64,000 nucleotides of DNA from Methylobacterium sp. 17Sr1-1 (GTDB lineage Bacteria; Pseudomonadota; Alphaproteobacteria; Rhizobiales; Beijerinckiaceae): assembly GCF_003173775.1 (NCBI RefSeq), contig NZ_CP029552.1:3334001-3398000 (forward strand). The letters run 5' to 3'. The notes beneath the pieces are model-generated. The model ran no database searches and had not been told where the DNA came from. It saw only the letters and a program-made list of their open reading frames with translations. Both the position numbers and the translations under genes were made by a program. How positions within the stretch are numbered: position 1 is the stretch's first letter; each line of letters begins with the position of its first letter. Shown piece after piece: positions 47,577-55,753 of this stretch.

Positions 47577-50006
47577 TCAGAACCGCACCACCTCGCTCCC
47601 GTTCACCGCCCGCACCACCCCGCTCGGCCGTCCCGCCGTCCCGGTGAGCCTGAGATGGCGCTCTCCCCCCGGCGCCAGATGGAACCAGTTGTCGGCCGGG
47701 CGCCCCTCGCCGTCGAGCGCCACGTGCACCGAGAGCGCGTGCCGCTCCGCCGCCACCCGCAGCACGAGGTCGTCCCGGTCCTCGACCAGGGCGGCGCAGA
47801 GGCCGATCTCCCGCGGCGTCGCGTCCCGGCCGGCCGGGAAATGGAACGCCTCGGCCAGGAGCGTCCCGTCGGCCCCGCTCAGCCGCAGATGCGCCAGGTC
47901 GTGCGCCGCCGGGCCGAAGCGGTAGGACGCGGTCGCGTCGAAGAAGCGGCCGAGCAAGGCGGCCGAGGACAGGGTGATCGTCTCGCGGGGCGCGAGCGAC
48001 AGGGCCCGCTCCGCCCTGGCGGCGACCTTGCCGGTGGTGCTGGCGAAGCTGAGAGCCAAGGTGACGTCGAGGGCCTCGGCAGTCTCGTTCACCACGTGGG
48101 CGTGGAGGCCGTTCAGCCCCTCGTCCGAGAGCAGGGCCTGGACCGGCCGGAAGGCGCGCTTGAGGGCGTACCAGGCCGATTTCGGCCGCCCCGCCACGTC
48201 GACCACGCCCCAGCCGGCACCGGGCGCGAGGTCATGGTAGAGCCAGACCAGGCCGCCGGCGGTGGGCGAGCCGGCGCGGCGCCACTCGGCGAAGGTCGCC
48301 TCCATCACATCGGTGACGGCGGCGCGGCCGAGGGTGAGGTAGCGCTCCGGATCGTCGCGGCGCACGGTTTCGGGATCGATCCCGTAGAGAGCGCCGACGT
48401 AATGGTCGCGCACGCCCTCGAAATCCCAGTCGGCGCCGCGGTCGCGCGGGACGCCGTGGGCCCAGGCGGGATCGCGCGGGTCGCTCAGGCCCGCCTCGTG
48501 CAGGGAGACGGGTTCGGGCACGTTGGCGAAGGCCAGGCACTCGGAGGCGAAGCGCACCTCGGCCCGGCGCGCATCCTCGAACGGCCGGCCATAGGCGCCG
48601 ACGCCGTAATAATGGGTCACGCCGGCATTGGTCGAGAACGGCAGGTCGCCGCCCGAGGGCGAGTTCGGCACCACGACGAGGTCGGGCCGGCGCACGGCCA
48701 CTGCCTCGCGCAACATCGCCTCCACCGCCCGCGCCCGCCAGGCCGATTCGGGAAAGCCCAGCATCGCGGCCTGCTGCTCGATTTCGCTGCCGCCGCCGAC
48801 GACGCAGAGCGAGGGCGAGGCCTGGCACCGGTCGAGGAGCTGCGCGATCTCGGATTCGAGTGCCGTGCGGAAGGCCGGATCGTCCGTCGGATAGTCGAAA
48901 TTCGCCAGCATCAGGTCCTGCCAGACCAGGATGCCGAGCTCGTCGCAGAGGTCGTGGAAGGCTTGCGCCTCGTACAGCATCGTGCCGCCGACCCGCAGCA
49001 TGGTCATGCCGGCCTCGGCGGCCAGCGCGAGCAGCGGGGCGTACGACGCGCGGTCGCCCGGGAGCCCGACGAGGTCGGCCGGGGTCCAGCAGGCGCCGCG
49101 GCAGAAGACCGGCACGCCGTTGACCGCGAGGCTCAAGCCCTCCGCGAAGGGGCGCAGTTGCGTGATGGTGCGGAACCCGACCCGGCCGATATCGAAGGTC
49201 CCGCCCCCCGCCTCGACCGAGACGGCGTGCAGCCGCGGCTCGCCGTGGCTGTGCGGCCACCACAGGGCGATGCCCGGCAGCGCGAGCCGGCCCTCGAACC
49301 GGCCGAGCGCGGTCTCGGGCAGCACGGTCTCGCGGCCGTCGCAGCGGAGCGTCACGGGGCCGCCGGCTCCGGGCAGGCTCAAGGCGAGGTCGAGGATCCC
49401 GGTCCCGTCCTCGACGCTCGCCCGCAGGTCGATCCCGGTCGGCCGACCCCCCTCCCCTCTCCGGGTGACCGGCCGGTAGGGTCCGACGGCGTCGACGCTC
49501 GGGCACCAGCCCGGCATGAAGCCGAGCAGCGTGGTGCGGGCGTGGCGCAGCGATCCGGGCGTGGCGAGCTGCGGCCGCCAGCGGCCGCGCTTGTGCGGCC
49601 GGGCGAGGTCCTGCGCCAGCGAGCGGAAGGCGAGCGCGAGCGTGTGGGAGCCGTCGAGATCGACCGCGACCTCGTGGGCGAGGAACATCGAGCGCGAGGT
49701 GAGGAGGAGATGACCGTCGAGCCAGACCTCGCAGAGCGTCGCCAGCCCCTCGAAGCGCAGGATCTCGCGGCCTTTCCCCGAGAGTGGCGTGCGGTACCAG
49801 ATGTCGGAGCCGTGCAGCGGCGTCGGCTCGCGGTCCGACCATTGGCCGGCGGCGCGCAGCGCGCCCGCGGCGGTGCCGGGCACCGGCGCGGGGATGAAGC
49901 CCGAGAGGCCGGCGAGGTCGCCGGGACCGGCGCAGGCGCTGGGAGCGGTCACGATCATCTCCCACGGACCGTCGAGGGTCCGGTCGACGGTCCGCAGAAG
50001 GGCCAT
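47577..50006 (-). CDS. glycoside hydrolase family 2 protein (beta-mannosidase-like)
   Basis: 809 aa. An N-terminal jelly-roll and immunoglobulin-like part leads to the TIM barrel and C-terminal sandwich of GH2. The acid/base position is Glu408 in GGGSEIEQQ and the nucleophile is Glu489 in ASECLAF (usual pattern SEFGF). In most GH2 mannosidases the acid/base Glu follows Asn (GGNEN); here the preceding residue is Ser407, which may alter substrate choice. No signal peptide, so a cytoplasmic enzyme acting on imported or intracellular glycans or glycoconjugates. It is in the same direction as the carrier-protein operon but separated by 376 bp of repeats, so a functional link is inferred only from position. 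Confidence 0.85.
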   Translation of the reverse strand: MALLRTVDRTLDGPWEMIVTAPSACAGPGDLAGLSGFIPAPVPGTAAGALRAAGQWSDREPTPLHGSDIWYRTPLSGKGREILRFEGLATLCEVWLDGHLLLTSRSMFLAHEVAVDLDGSHTLALAFRSLAQDLARPHKRGRWRPQLATPGSLRHARTTLLGFMPGWCPSVDAVGPYRPVTRRGEGGRPTGIDLRASVEDGTGILDLALSLPGAGGPVTLRCDGRETVLPETALGRFEGRLALPGIALWWPHSHGEPRLHAVSVEAGGGTFDIGRVGFRTITQLRPFAEGLSLAVNGVPVFCRGACWTPADLVGLPGDRASYAPLLALAAEAGMTMLRVGGTMLYEAQAFHDLCDELGILVWQDLMLANFDYPTDDPAFRTALESEIAQLLDRCQASPSLCVVGGGSEIEQQAAMLGFPESAWRARAVEAMLREAVAVRRPDLVVVPNSPSGGDLPFSTNAGVTHYYGVGAYGRPFEDARRAEVRFASECLAFANVPEPVSLHEAGLSDPRDPAWAHGVPRDRGADWDFEGVRDHYVGALYGIDPETVRRDDPERYLTLGRAAVTDVMEATFAEWRRAGSPTAGGLVWLYHDLAPGAGWGVVDVAGRPKSAWYALKRAFRPVQALLSDEGLNGLHAHVVNETAEALDVTLALSFASTTGKVAARAERALSLAPRETITLSSAALLGRFFDATASYRFGPAAHDLAHLRLSGADGTLLAEAFHFPAGRDATPREIGLCAALVEDRDDLVLRVAAERHALSVHVALDGEGRPADNWFHLAPGGERHLRLTGTAGRPSGVVRAVNGSEVVRF

Positions 50007-50044
50007 GCTGGTGTCGGTGCCTGCGCGAGGAATTGGTCAACAGT

Positions 50045-50083
50045 ATCCCACCCACGACCTCATCCCGAGGTCGTGGGTGGGAT
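50045..50083 (-). promoter_or_regulatory. 17-bp stem hairpin in the GH2 leader
   Basis: CCCACCCACGACCTC (50047-50061) pairs perfectly with GAGGTCGTGGGTGGG (50067-50081) over a 5-nt loop, and flanking T-A and A-T pairs extend the stem to 17 bp. It lies 39-77 nt upstream of the GH2 ATG, so it could end upstream transcription or act in the GH2 leader. Confidence 0.5.
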
Positions 50084-50165
50084 GAAAATTTCACTGCGTT
50101 GCTGTTCTCGCCACTCGAACAGCCTCTCGTACAAATTCCGCTTTATCGGTTCCGAACGAGTAAAG

Positions 50166-50340
50166 CGCGGGATCCCCTCTCCCGGGTGGGAGAGGGGTAG
50201 GGGCGATCGAAGATCGCGCAGGGTGGCTCGGGTTCAGGATTAAGCACTGAGCATAGAGCTGCGAAGCTCGACGGTTCAGGATCGTTGCGGAACCCGAGCC
50301 ACCCTCACCCCTAACCCCTCTCCCACCCGGGAGAGGGGAA
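50166..50340. repeat. family A inverted-repeat intergenic element
   Basis: Left end GCGGGATCCCCTCTCCC and right end CCCGGGAGAGGGGAA, with terminal hairpins; inner arms AGGGTGGCTCGGGTTC and GAACCCGAGCCACCCT also pair. It separates the GH2 gene from the carrier-protein operon. Confidence 0.85.
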
Positions 50341-50382
50341 CGCACTTTATTCTGGAGTCGGACAGATCGCACGGACTATCGA

Positions 50383-51369
50383 TCAGCCCGCCGCGAGCGC
50401 CCGGTCGAGCGCCGCGAACACCGCCGCGTAGGTCGCCTCGGCCGCCGCCAGACGCTCCGGCAGCCCCGCGAGCTTGCCGCGGGCGAAGGCGCGGGCGAGC
50501 TGGAACTGGAACGCCTTGGCCTCCTGTGCCAGCCGCGTCGCCGCCTCCGCCGCCTCGCCGAACGATCCCGCCCCCTGCGCGGTCAACCAGGCGAGGTGGC
50601 TGCCCAACAACTCGAAATTGGCCCCGAGCTGGCGGGTGGTGTTGAAGGCGTAGGAGTGGAAGGCCGAGAGCTGGCGCTGCACGAAGGCGTCGGGCTTCGC
50701 CGCCAGAGCCTCGCGGAAGGCGGTGACCGGGTTGTGCTTGGGAGCGTAGGCGCGGTGGCGGCGCAGCAGCGCCAGGGCGGCGTCCGTCAGCGCGGATCCG
50801 GTCAGGGCCGGGCCGCACGGCTTCACGAACTCGGCGTAGGGCAGGAGCCGCCCCTTCGCGAAGATCCCGTCGTAATCGGCGCCGGCGAGCTGGAAGCGCC
50901 CGGCATTGTGGAGGTAGTCGAGGAACCGCGTCTCCGGGTCGAGGGAGAGGATCGCGATCGTGGTCTTCGAGGCCTCGCGGCCGTAGGTGGTGCCGGCGGT
51001 GTCGGGCAGGTAGAAGGCGTCGACCTCGACGAGCACCGGCAGGCCCCGCGCCGCCTGGACCAGGCTGTGGCCCTCCAGGGTCTCGTAGAGCGCCAGCTCC
51101 AGGATCTCCAGGCCGTAGAGCGCCTCGAGGTCGGCGGGTTTCGGCTTGAAGAAGGTGAATTGATCGCCCTCGAAATCCTGCCGCAGGGTGAAGCCCAGCA
51201 TCGCCTCGGGCGAGAGCCCCCGCAGGTGCAGGAGCTCGATCCAGAGGTCGACGTAGCAGTTCGTCTCCGGCCACGTCCGGTCGGCGGCGTGGAGCGCGTG
51301 CGGGCGATGGGGGGCCGCGGACGTCTCCGTCCGCGGCGCCTCGAGTGAGAGGGCGAGGGCGGCCGACAT
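50383..51369 (-). CDS. DUF1839-family protein in the carrier-protein operon
   Basis: 328 aa of the DUF1839 family. Signature stretches are WPETNCYVDLWIELLHLRGL, FEGDQFTFFKPK, LVEVDAFYLPDTAGTTYG and YAFNTTRQLGANFELL. An early Cys (in TNCYVDL) followed by conserved His/Asp residues is reminiscent of Cys-dependent transferases or peptidases, but catalysis is unproven. It starts 7 nt after the ligase stop. In other rhizobial genomes DUF1839 genes accompany amino acid:carrier-protein ligases, so I infer that it acts on the aminoacylated carrier protein, perhaps transferring the residue to its final acceptor. Confidence 0.82.
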   Translation of the reverse strand: MSAALALSLEAPRTETSAAPHRPHALHAADRTWPETNCYVDLWIELLHLRGLSPEAMLGFTLRQDFEGDQFTFFKPKPADLEALYGLEILELALYETLEGHSLVQAARGLPVLVEVDAFYLPDTAGTTYGREASKTTIAILSLDPETRFLDYLHNAGRFQLAGADYDGIFAKGRLLPYAEFVKPCGPALTGSALTDAALALLRRHRAYAPKHNPVTAFREALAAKPDAFVQRQLSAFHSYAFNTTRQLGANFELLGSHLAWLTAQGAGSFGEAAEAATRLAQEAKAFQFQLARAFARGKLAGLPERLAAAEATYAAVFAALDRALAAG

Positions 51370-51376
51370 CGCCGCC

Positions 51377-52354
51377 TCAGCCGAAGAGCTGGTCGCGGAC
51401 GCTCGCCGGCCAGGCGTCGAGGTCGAGGCCGTGATGGCGCAGGAGCGCGAGGGTGATCCGCTCCAGGCCGAAGCCGACGCAGGCGGTGTGCGCCACCGAG
51501 CCGTCGGCCTGGTCGATGCCCCAGGTCGTGCCGAAATGGTCCTGGTGGTAGTTGAAGCTGAGGCAGGCGGTCGGCTTCTCGACGCTGTTGACCGGCACGT
51601 TCAGCTCGAACTTCAGCGCCTGGGCGCGCTGGTTGTTGGCGAGCATCTTGCCGGCGCGGCCGAAGAACGGGTCGTTGGCCGGATCGATGGCGAGCGGCAG
51701 GCCGAGGTCGCTCATCATCTTGGTGCCGCGGGCGAGCCACAGCTCGCGGAAGGCCAGCACCTGCTCCGGCGTGCCCATGCGGACGTATTCGCGCATGCGG
51801 AACAGCTGCATGCGGGTCGGCTCCAGCGAGGGCTCGTGCCGGAAGCAGTAGGATTGCAGGTCGAACAAGAGCCCGTTCTCGGGCAGCCGGCCGCGGGCGG
51901 CGGCGACGGGATAGAGCGGGTAGCAGGCGGCCGGGGTCAGGACGATGTCGGTCGCCGCCTGCTTGGCGGTCCAGTCCTCGTCGGCATCGAGGCAGGCGAG
52001 CAGCCGGGCGTGGTCGGCCTCGTTGCCGCAGAAGCTGTGCACCGTGCCGGCGAGGTGCGGGAAGCCCTTGAGGTAGCCGCTGCGCTCGAAGCTGGAGCGG
52101 GCCATGCCGGGCGGGAAGCGCAGGGCCTCGGCGCCATCGGAACCGCCGATGCGCGAGACGAGGCGGTCGAGGGCCTCGACCACGCTCTCGAAGGCGCCGG
52201 AGCGGCCGTAGAGCCCGTCGACCCCGGTGCGGATCAGGAGGCCGCGGTCGAACAGGCGGTCGAGGAACGAGCGCGGCGCGGGCGCCGGGGAATCCCCGTT
52301 GGCAGCGGCCTCGTCGAGGGCCGGGAGAAGGTCGGAGGAGAGGCTCTGGTCCAT
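51377..52354 (-). CDS. amino acid:[carrier protein] ligase (atypical SerRS homologue)
   Basis: 325 aa. A truncated class II seryl-tRNA synthetase-like catalytic domain without the tRNA-binding arm. The family (Bradyrhizobium Bll0957, Agrobacterium Atu2573) activates glycine or alanine and loads it on the phosphopantetheine of a dedicated carrier protein instead of tRNA. The zinc ligands line up with Bll0957 Cys131, Glu176 and Cys279 at a constant offset: Cys144 (TPAACYPLY), Glu189 ([10 protein letters not shown]) and Cys292 ([11 protein letters not shown]). The carrier protein gene is two genes upstream. The ATG overlaps the preceding gene's stop (TGATG). Likely substrate glycine or alanine. 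Confidence 0.9.
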   Translation of the reverse strand: MDQSLSSDLLPALDEAAANGDSPAPAPRSFLDRLFDRGLLIRTGVDGLYGRSGAFESVVEALDRLVSRIGGSDGAEALRFPPGMARSSFERSGYLKGFPHLAGTVHSFCGNEADHARLLACLDADEDWTAKQAATDIVLTPAACYPLYPVAAARGRLPENGLLFDLQSYCFRHEPSLEPTRMQLFRMREYVRMGTPEQVLAFRELWLARGTKMMSDLGLPLAIDPANDPFFGRAGKMLANNQRAQALKFELNVPVNSVEKPTACLSFNYHQDHFGTTWGIDQADGSVAHTACVGFGLERITLALLRHHGLDLDAWPASVRDQLFG

Positions 52355-53568
52355 CACGCGCTCAGGAGCTTGCCGCTGCCCTTCTGCACCAGCAGGAGGT
52401 TGGCGGTGTTGGAGAGGATGCGGTCGTTGCTGATCATCAGCGGCGCCGAGAGGACGTCGCGCAGCTGCCGGCCGAGGCTGAACGGGGTGCCGTTCTTGTA
52501 GCCGAGGATGCCGACCACGCCGAGCGCCCGCTGCACGATGTCGACGGCCTGGGCCGAGACCGTGGTCTTGATGTTGTTGAGCATGATCGAGAAGCCGATC
52601 GCGCTCAAAGCGTCGGGGTCGCCCTTCGCGGCCTCGTAGCGCGCGAGCCCGGCGACCACATTGCTCTTCATCGCCTGGAGTTCGTTGGCGGCCTCGGCGA
52701 GGCGGAGCGCCCCGGGGGGCACCTGGCCCGGCTTCTTGCGCGCCTCGCCCTGCACGAAGGCGCGGGCGCGGTCGACGGCATAAGCGGCGATGCCGAACCA
52801 CACGCTGCCCCAGAGCAGGTGCGAGGCGGCGAGCATCGACTGCGCGGCGATCTCCGCGAAGGGCTTCTGCAGCACCTGCACGAGGGGCAGGCCCTCGGCC
52901 TTGAGCAGGAAGCCGTCGCTGCAGGTGCCGCGCATGCCGAGCGTGTCCCACACGCTGGTGCGCTCCAGCGTGATCTGGTTGGCGAGCAACGCCACCAGCA
53001 CCTGGTCGGAGGTCGCGGCCTCGGGGTGGCGGCGGGCGGTGGCGAGGATCAGGTCGGCCTGCGCCCCGTAGGAGATGACGCTCGCCTCCTTGGTGAGGCG
53101 GAAGGTGTCGCCGTCCGCCTCGACGGCGCAGAGGCTGTTGCGCAGGTCGCCGCCGATGCCGGCCTCGGTGGTCGAGGAGGCGATGAGCAGCTGGTCGTCG
53201 GCGATCCGCTCCATCAGCCCGCAATGCCAGGCGCTGTCGATCCCGTGGGTGACGAGGCTCGCGAGCTTGATGTGGTGCATCGCGAACACCATCGCGGAGG
53301 CCGAGCAGGCGCGCCCGAGGATGGCGCAGAGCTCGGCGATCTCGCTCATCGAGGCCCCCTCCCCTCGCAGGGAGCGCGGGATCTGGATGCCGAGCAGGCG
53401 CTCGGCCTTGAGGGCCGCGACCGCCTCGGCCGGGAACCGGCCCTCGCGGTCGACCGCGTCGGCGTGCCGGGCCGCGATCTCCGCCACCCGCTTGGCCCGC
53501 GCGTCGAGGGCGCCGGCCGGAGGTGCCGCGACGGGCAGGGCCGCCGCGACCTCGACGTGCATGTTCAT
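52354..53568 (-). CDS. acyl-CoA dehydrogenase homologue lacking the usual catalytic Glu
   Basis: 404 aa with the ACAD fold: N-terminal helices, middle beta domain ([25 protein letters not shown]) and C-terminal FAD helices ([28 protein letters not shown]). In MCAD-like enzymes the catalytic base is the Glu of an IYEGTxxIQ segment; here the equivalent stretch reads LMISNDRIL, with Ile in place of Glu. It may use a base at another position (as isovaleryl-CoA dehydrogenase does) or act as a flavin oxidase/oxygenase. Overlaps the carrier-protein stop (ATGA) and the ligase start (TGATG). Probably acts on the aminoacyl group held on the carrier protein. Confidence 0.85.
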   Translation of the reverse strand: MNMHVEVAAALPVAAPPAGALDARAKRVAEIAARHADAVDREGRFPAEAVAALKAERLLGIQIPRSLRGEGASMSEIAELCAILGRACSASAMVFAMHHIKLASLVTHGIDSAWHCGLMERIADDQLLIASSTTEAGIGGDLRNSLCAVEADGDTFRLTKEASVISYGAQADLILATARRHPEAATSDQVLVALLANQITLERTSVWDTLGMRGTCSDGFLLKAEGLPLVQVLQKPFAEIAAQSMLAASHLLWGSVWFGIAAYAVDRARAFVQGEARKKPGQVPPGALRLAEAANELQAMKSNVVAGLARYEAAKGDPDALSAIGFSIMLNNIKTTVSAQAVDIVQRALGVVGILGYKNGTPFSLGRQLRDVLSAPLMISNDRILSNTANLLLVQKGSGKLLSA

Positions 53569-53819
53569 GCGGCCTCCTGCTGGCGAAGGCCCGCGACGGT
53601 GTCGCGGATGATGCGGATGGTCGAGAACGAGCGCCGGCCCAACGCCGAATCGGGAAACTCGATGTCGAACCGCTCCTCGAGGGCCAGCATCAGCTGCACC
53701 GAGCCGAACGAATCCAGCCCCTTCTCGAACAGGTCGTCGTCGTCCGACAGAGTGTCGACCACGCCCTTGAGTGCTTCGAGCGACTTCAGCACGTCCCGGA
53801 TGTCAGAGATCTCGACCAT
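53565..53819 (-). CDS. acyl-carrier protein dedicated to the amino acid ligase
   Basis: 84 aa, acidic, four-helix ACP fold. The 4'-phosphopantetheine attachment site is Ser37 in [11 protein letters not shown] (DSFG rather than the DSL of fatty-acid ACPs), as in carrier proteins of the Bll0957 system. The ATG at 53819 follows AGGAAGG; an upstream extension is not supported. It is the first gene of a tightly coupled operon (carrier protein, dehydrogenase homologue, ligase, DUF1839), so it is the likely acceptor of the activated amino acid. Confidence 0.9.
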   Translation of the reverse strand: MVEISDIRDVLKSLEALKGVVDTLSDDDDLFEKGLDSFGSVQLMLALEERFDIEFPDSALGRRSFSTIRIIRDTVAGLRQQEAA

Positions 53820-54544
53820 GAGGCACCACCTTCCTGTCTGAGGCACGAGTCGCATCTGGCAGATGAGGATGCAATCTCGGGCGCAAGGCTTGGTAAATTT
53901 TCTGATGTTTATTTTAGGGAAAGTTTTGATCCATTGCGGCGGCGGGGAGTGGAGCCGAGTGGATGCGAGATACTAAACTCTGAACAGCTTAACGGCCGGC
54001 AAACCGCTTGAGCGATGGCATGACAGGATTTCATCAAGCTTACGGATTTCGTCGGGAGAGGGCGTGAGGTCTGCCACGCCGCGTAAGGTCTCGCGTCGTG
54101 TCGCCGTCCGGTGGCGAGGTGGAGCGGGTTCGTGTCGGTGGCAGTCGATTGAGTGTCTCTCACAGAACTTCCGATCGCCGTCGTCGCTGGCTGTGGCGGC
54201 GTCAGCGCGGCGGGAGTTTTGTGACGTGCACTTGGCGCCGATCCGGACCCTAGACCCGGCAGGACCCGCGATGAAGCGGCCGGCGCCGCCCCACTTCGAT
54301 GTAGTCCGCCTGCCCGTCCGGGGGCGGCGCTGCCGCTCCGGGTGGAGGGGCGCCGCCCGAGAACCCCCCTCCCCCGCCGGTGGGGCGGCCCATCGGCGGG
54401 AGGCCCCAGGCACGTCACAGGCGCGTTTGGCTTGCGCAGGGCTTGCGCCGCATCCGGTCGGGTGATTGCGAATCGGGTGGGAACCGGGCCAATTGCAGTT
54501 TCAGCGCCGAACCGGCGAATTTTCTGCAAACAGGGTCCGTGGGG
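53820..54544. other. 720-bp gap between the carrier-protein operon and parA
   Basis: No gene is supported; the frames present have no recognisable similarity. The stretch 53885-53935 (TTGGTAAATTTTCTGATGTT and onward) is strikingly AT-rich for this DNA and probably holds the promoter of the carrier-protein operon. Near parA, CTGCAAAC at 54524-54531 is one half of the palindrome found twice inside parB, and may be an autoregulatory site. Confidence 0.5.
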
Positions 54545-55753
54545 ATGAATCAGCACAGGCCGCCGCAACCCCCTGCTCCCGTCGCGCCCGCCGCGATGAT
54601 CGGCGCCCACGCGGCGACGCTCCGCGAGCAGCTGCAGGCGATCTCCTCCGGTCTGTTTCCGCCCACTGCCGCCAAGGGCCTGCGCCGCTTCACCTCGACC
54701 GAGGCCGCCCGGATCATCGGCGTGACGGTGTCGCGGCTGCAGCAGCTCGCTGCCGACGGGCTCGGGCCGCAGCCGGAGGTCTCGGCCAACGGGCGCCGCT
54801 CCTACACGCTGGCCGACATCCACGGCCTGCGCGCCTATCTCGACGAGAACACCCGGGGCGGCCGGCGCTACCAGCCGCGGCGCTCCGCCGCCGAGCACCT
54901 GCAGGTCGTGGCGGTGGCGAACTTCAAGGGCGGATCGGGCAAGACCACCACCACCGCCCACCTCGCCCAGGCCCTGGTGCTGCGCGGCTACCGGGTGCTC
55001 GCCATCGACCTCGATCCCCAGGCCAGCCTCTCGGCCCTGATGGGCGTGCAGCCCGAGCTCGATGTCGGGGCCGACGAGACCCTGTACGGCGCGATCCGCT
55101 ACGACGACGCCAAGCCCCTGCGCGACGTGGTGCGCCCGACCTACTTCACCGGCCTCGACCTCGTGCCGGCCAATCTCGAACTGATGGAGTTCGAGCACGA
55201 GACGCCCCGCGCGCTGAGCCGCCGCCGGGCCGGCGAGCCCCTGTTCTTCGACCGGGTCGCCCACGCGATCGACAGCGTGGCCGAGTCGTACGACGTCGTC
55301 GTCATCGATTGCCCGCCGCAGCTCGGCTACCTGACGCTCTCGGCGCTCTGCGCCGCGACCTCGCTGCTGATCACCGTGCATCCGCAGATGCTCGACGTCG
55401 CCTCGATGAGCCAGTTCCTGGCGATGACCGAGGATCTGCTCGGCGTCGTGGCCGAATCCGGCGGGCGGCTGCAATACGACTGGCTGCGCTATCTCGTGAC
55501 CCGCTACGAGCAGCAGGACGCGCCGCAGACCCGCATCGTCGGCATGCTGCGCACCCTGTTCGAGGACGCGGTGCTGACCGCCCCGATGCTGAAGTCGTCG
55601 GCCGTCTCGGATGCCGGCCTGTCGAAGCAGACCCTCTACGAGATCGGCCGCGAGAGCGTCACCCGCTCGACCTACGACCGGGCGCTCGAATCGCTGGAAG
55701 CGGTCAACGGCGAGATCGAGGGCCTGATCCGCCGCGCCTGGGGCCGGCCATGA
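54545..55753 (+). CDS. parA: ParA/RepA-type partition ATPase with N-terminal HTH
   Basis: 402 aa, the size of RepA of repABC plasmids. Residues about 48-103 form a MerR-like winged helix (RRFTSTEAARIIGVTVSRLQ, then RRSYTLADIHGLRAYLDEN) that would repress its own operon. The deviant Walker A KGGSGKTT (residues 128-135) and the DLDPQASLSALMG motif mark a ParA ATPase that moves DNA with ParB. The stop overlaps the parB start (ATGA). The ATG lacks a good ribosome site; MIGAHAATL 17 codons on is an alternative start. No repC lies nearby; the RPA-type initiator is 10 kb away. Confidence 0.92.
   Translation: MNQHRPPQPPAPVAPAAMIGAHAATLREQLQAISSGLFPPTAAKGLRRFTSTEAARIIGVTVSRLQQLAADGLGPQPEVSANGRRSYTLADIHGLRAYLDENTRGGRRYQPRRSAAEHLQVVAVANFKGGSGKTTTTAHLAQALVLRGYRVLAIDLDPQASLSALMGVQPELDVGADETLYGAIRYDDAKPLRDVVRPTYFTGLDLVPANLELMEFEHETPRALSRRRAGEPLFFDRVAHAIDSVAESYDVVVIDCPPQLGYLTLSALCAATSLLITVHPQMLDVASMSQFLAMTEDLLGVVAESGGRLQYDWLRYLVTRYEQQDAPQTRIVGMLRTLFEDAVLTAPMLKSSAVSDAGLSKQTLYEIGRESVTRSTYDRALESLEAVNGEIEGLIRRAWGRP

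Noticed and set aside
53973..54465. Frames on both strands between the carrier-protein operon and parA
   Set aside because: Neither shows a known domain, ribosome site or plausible composition; the area is better read as regulatory.
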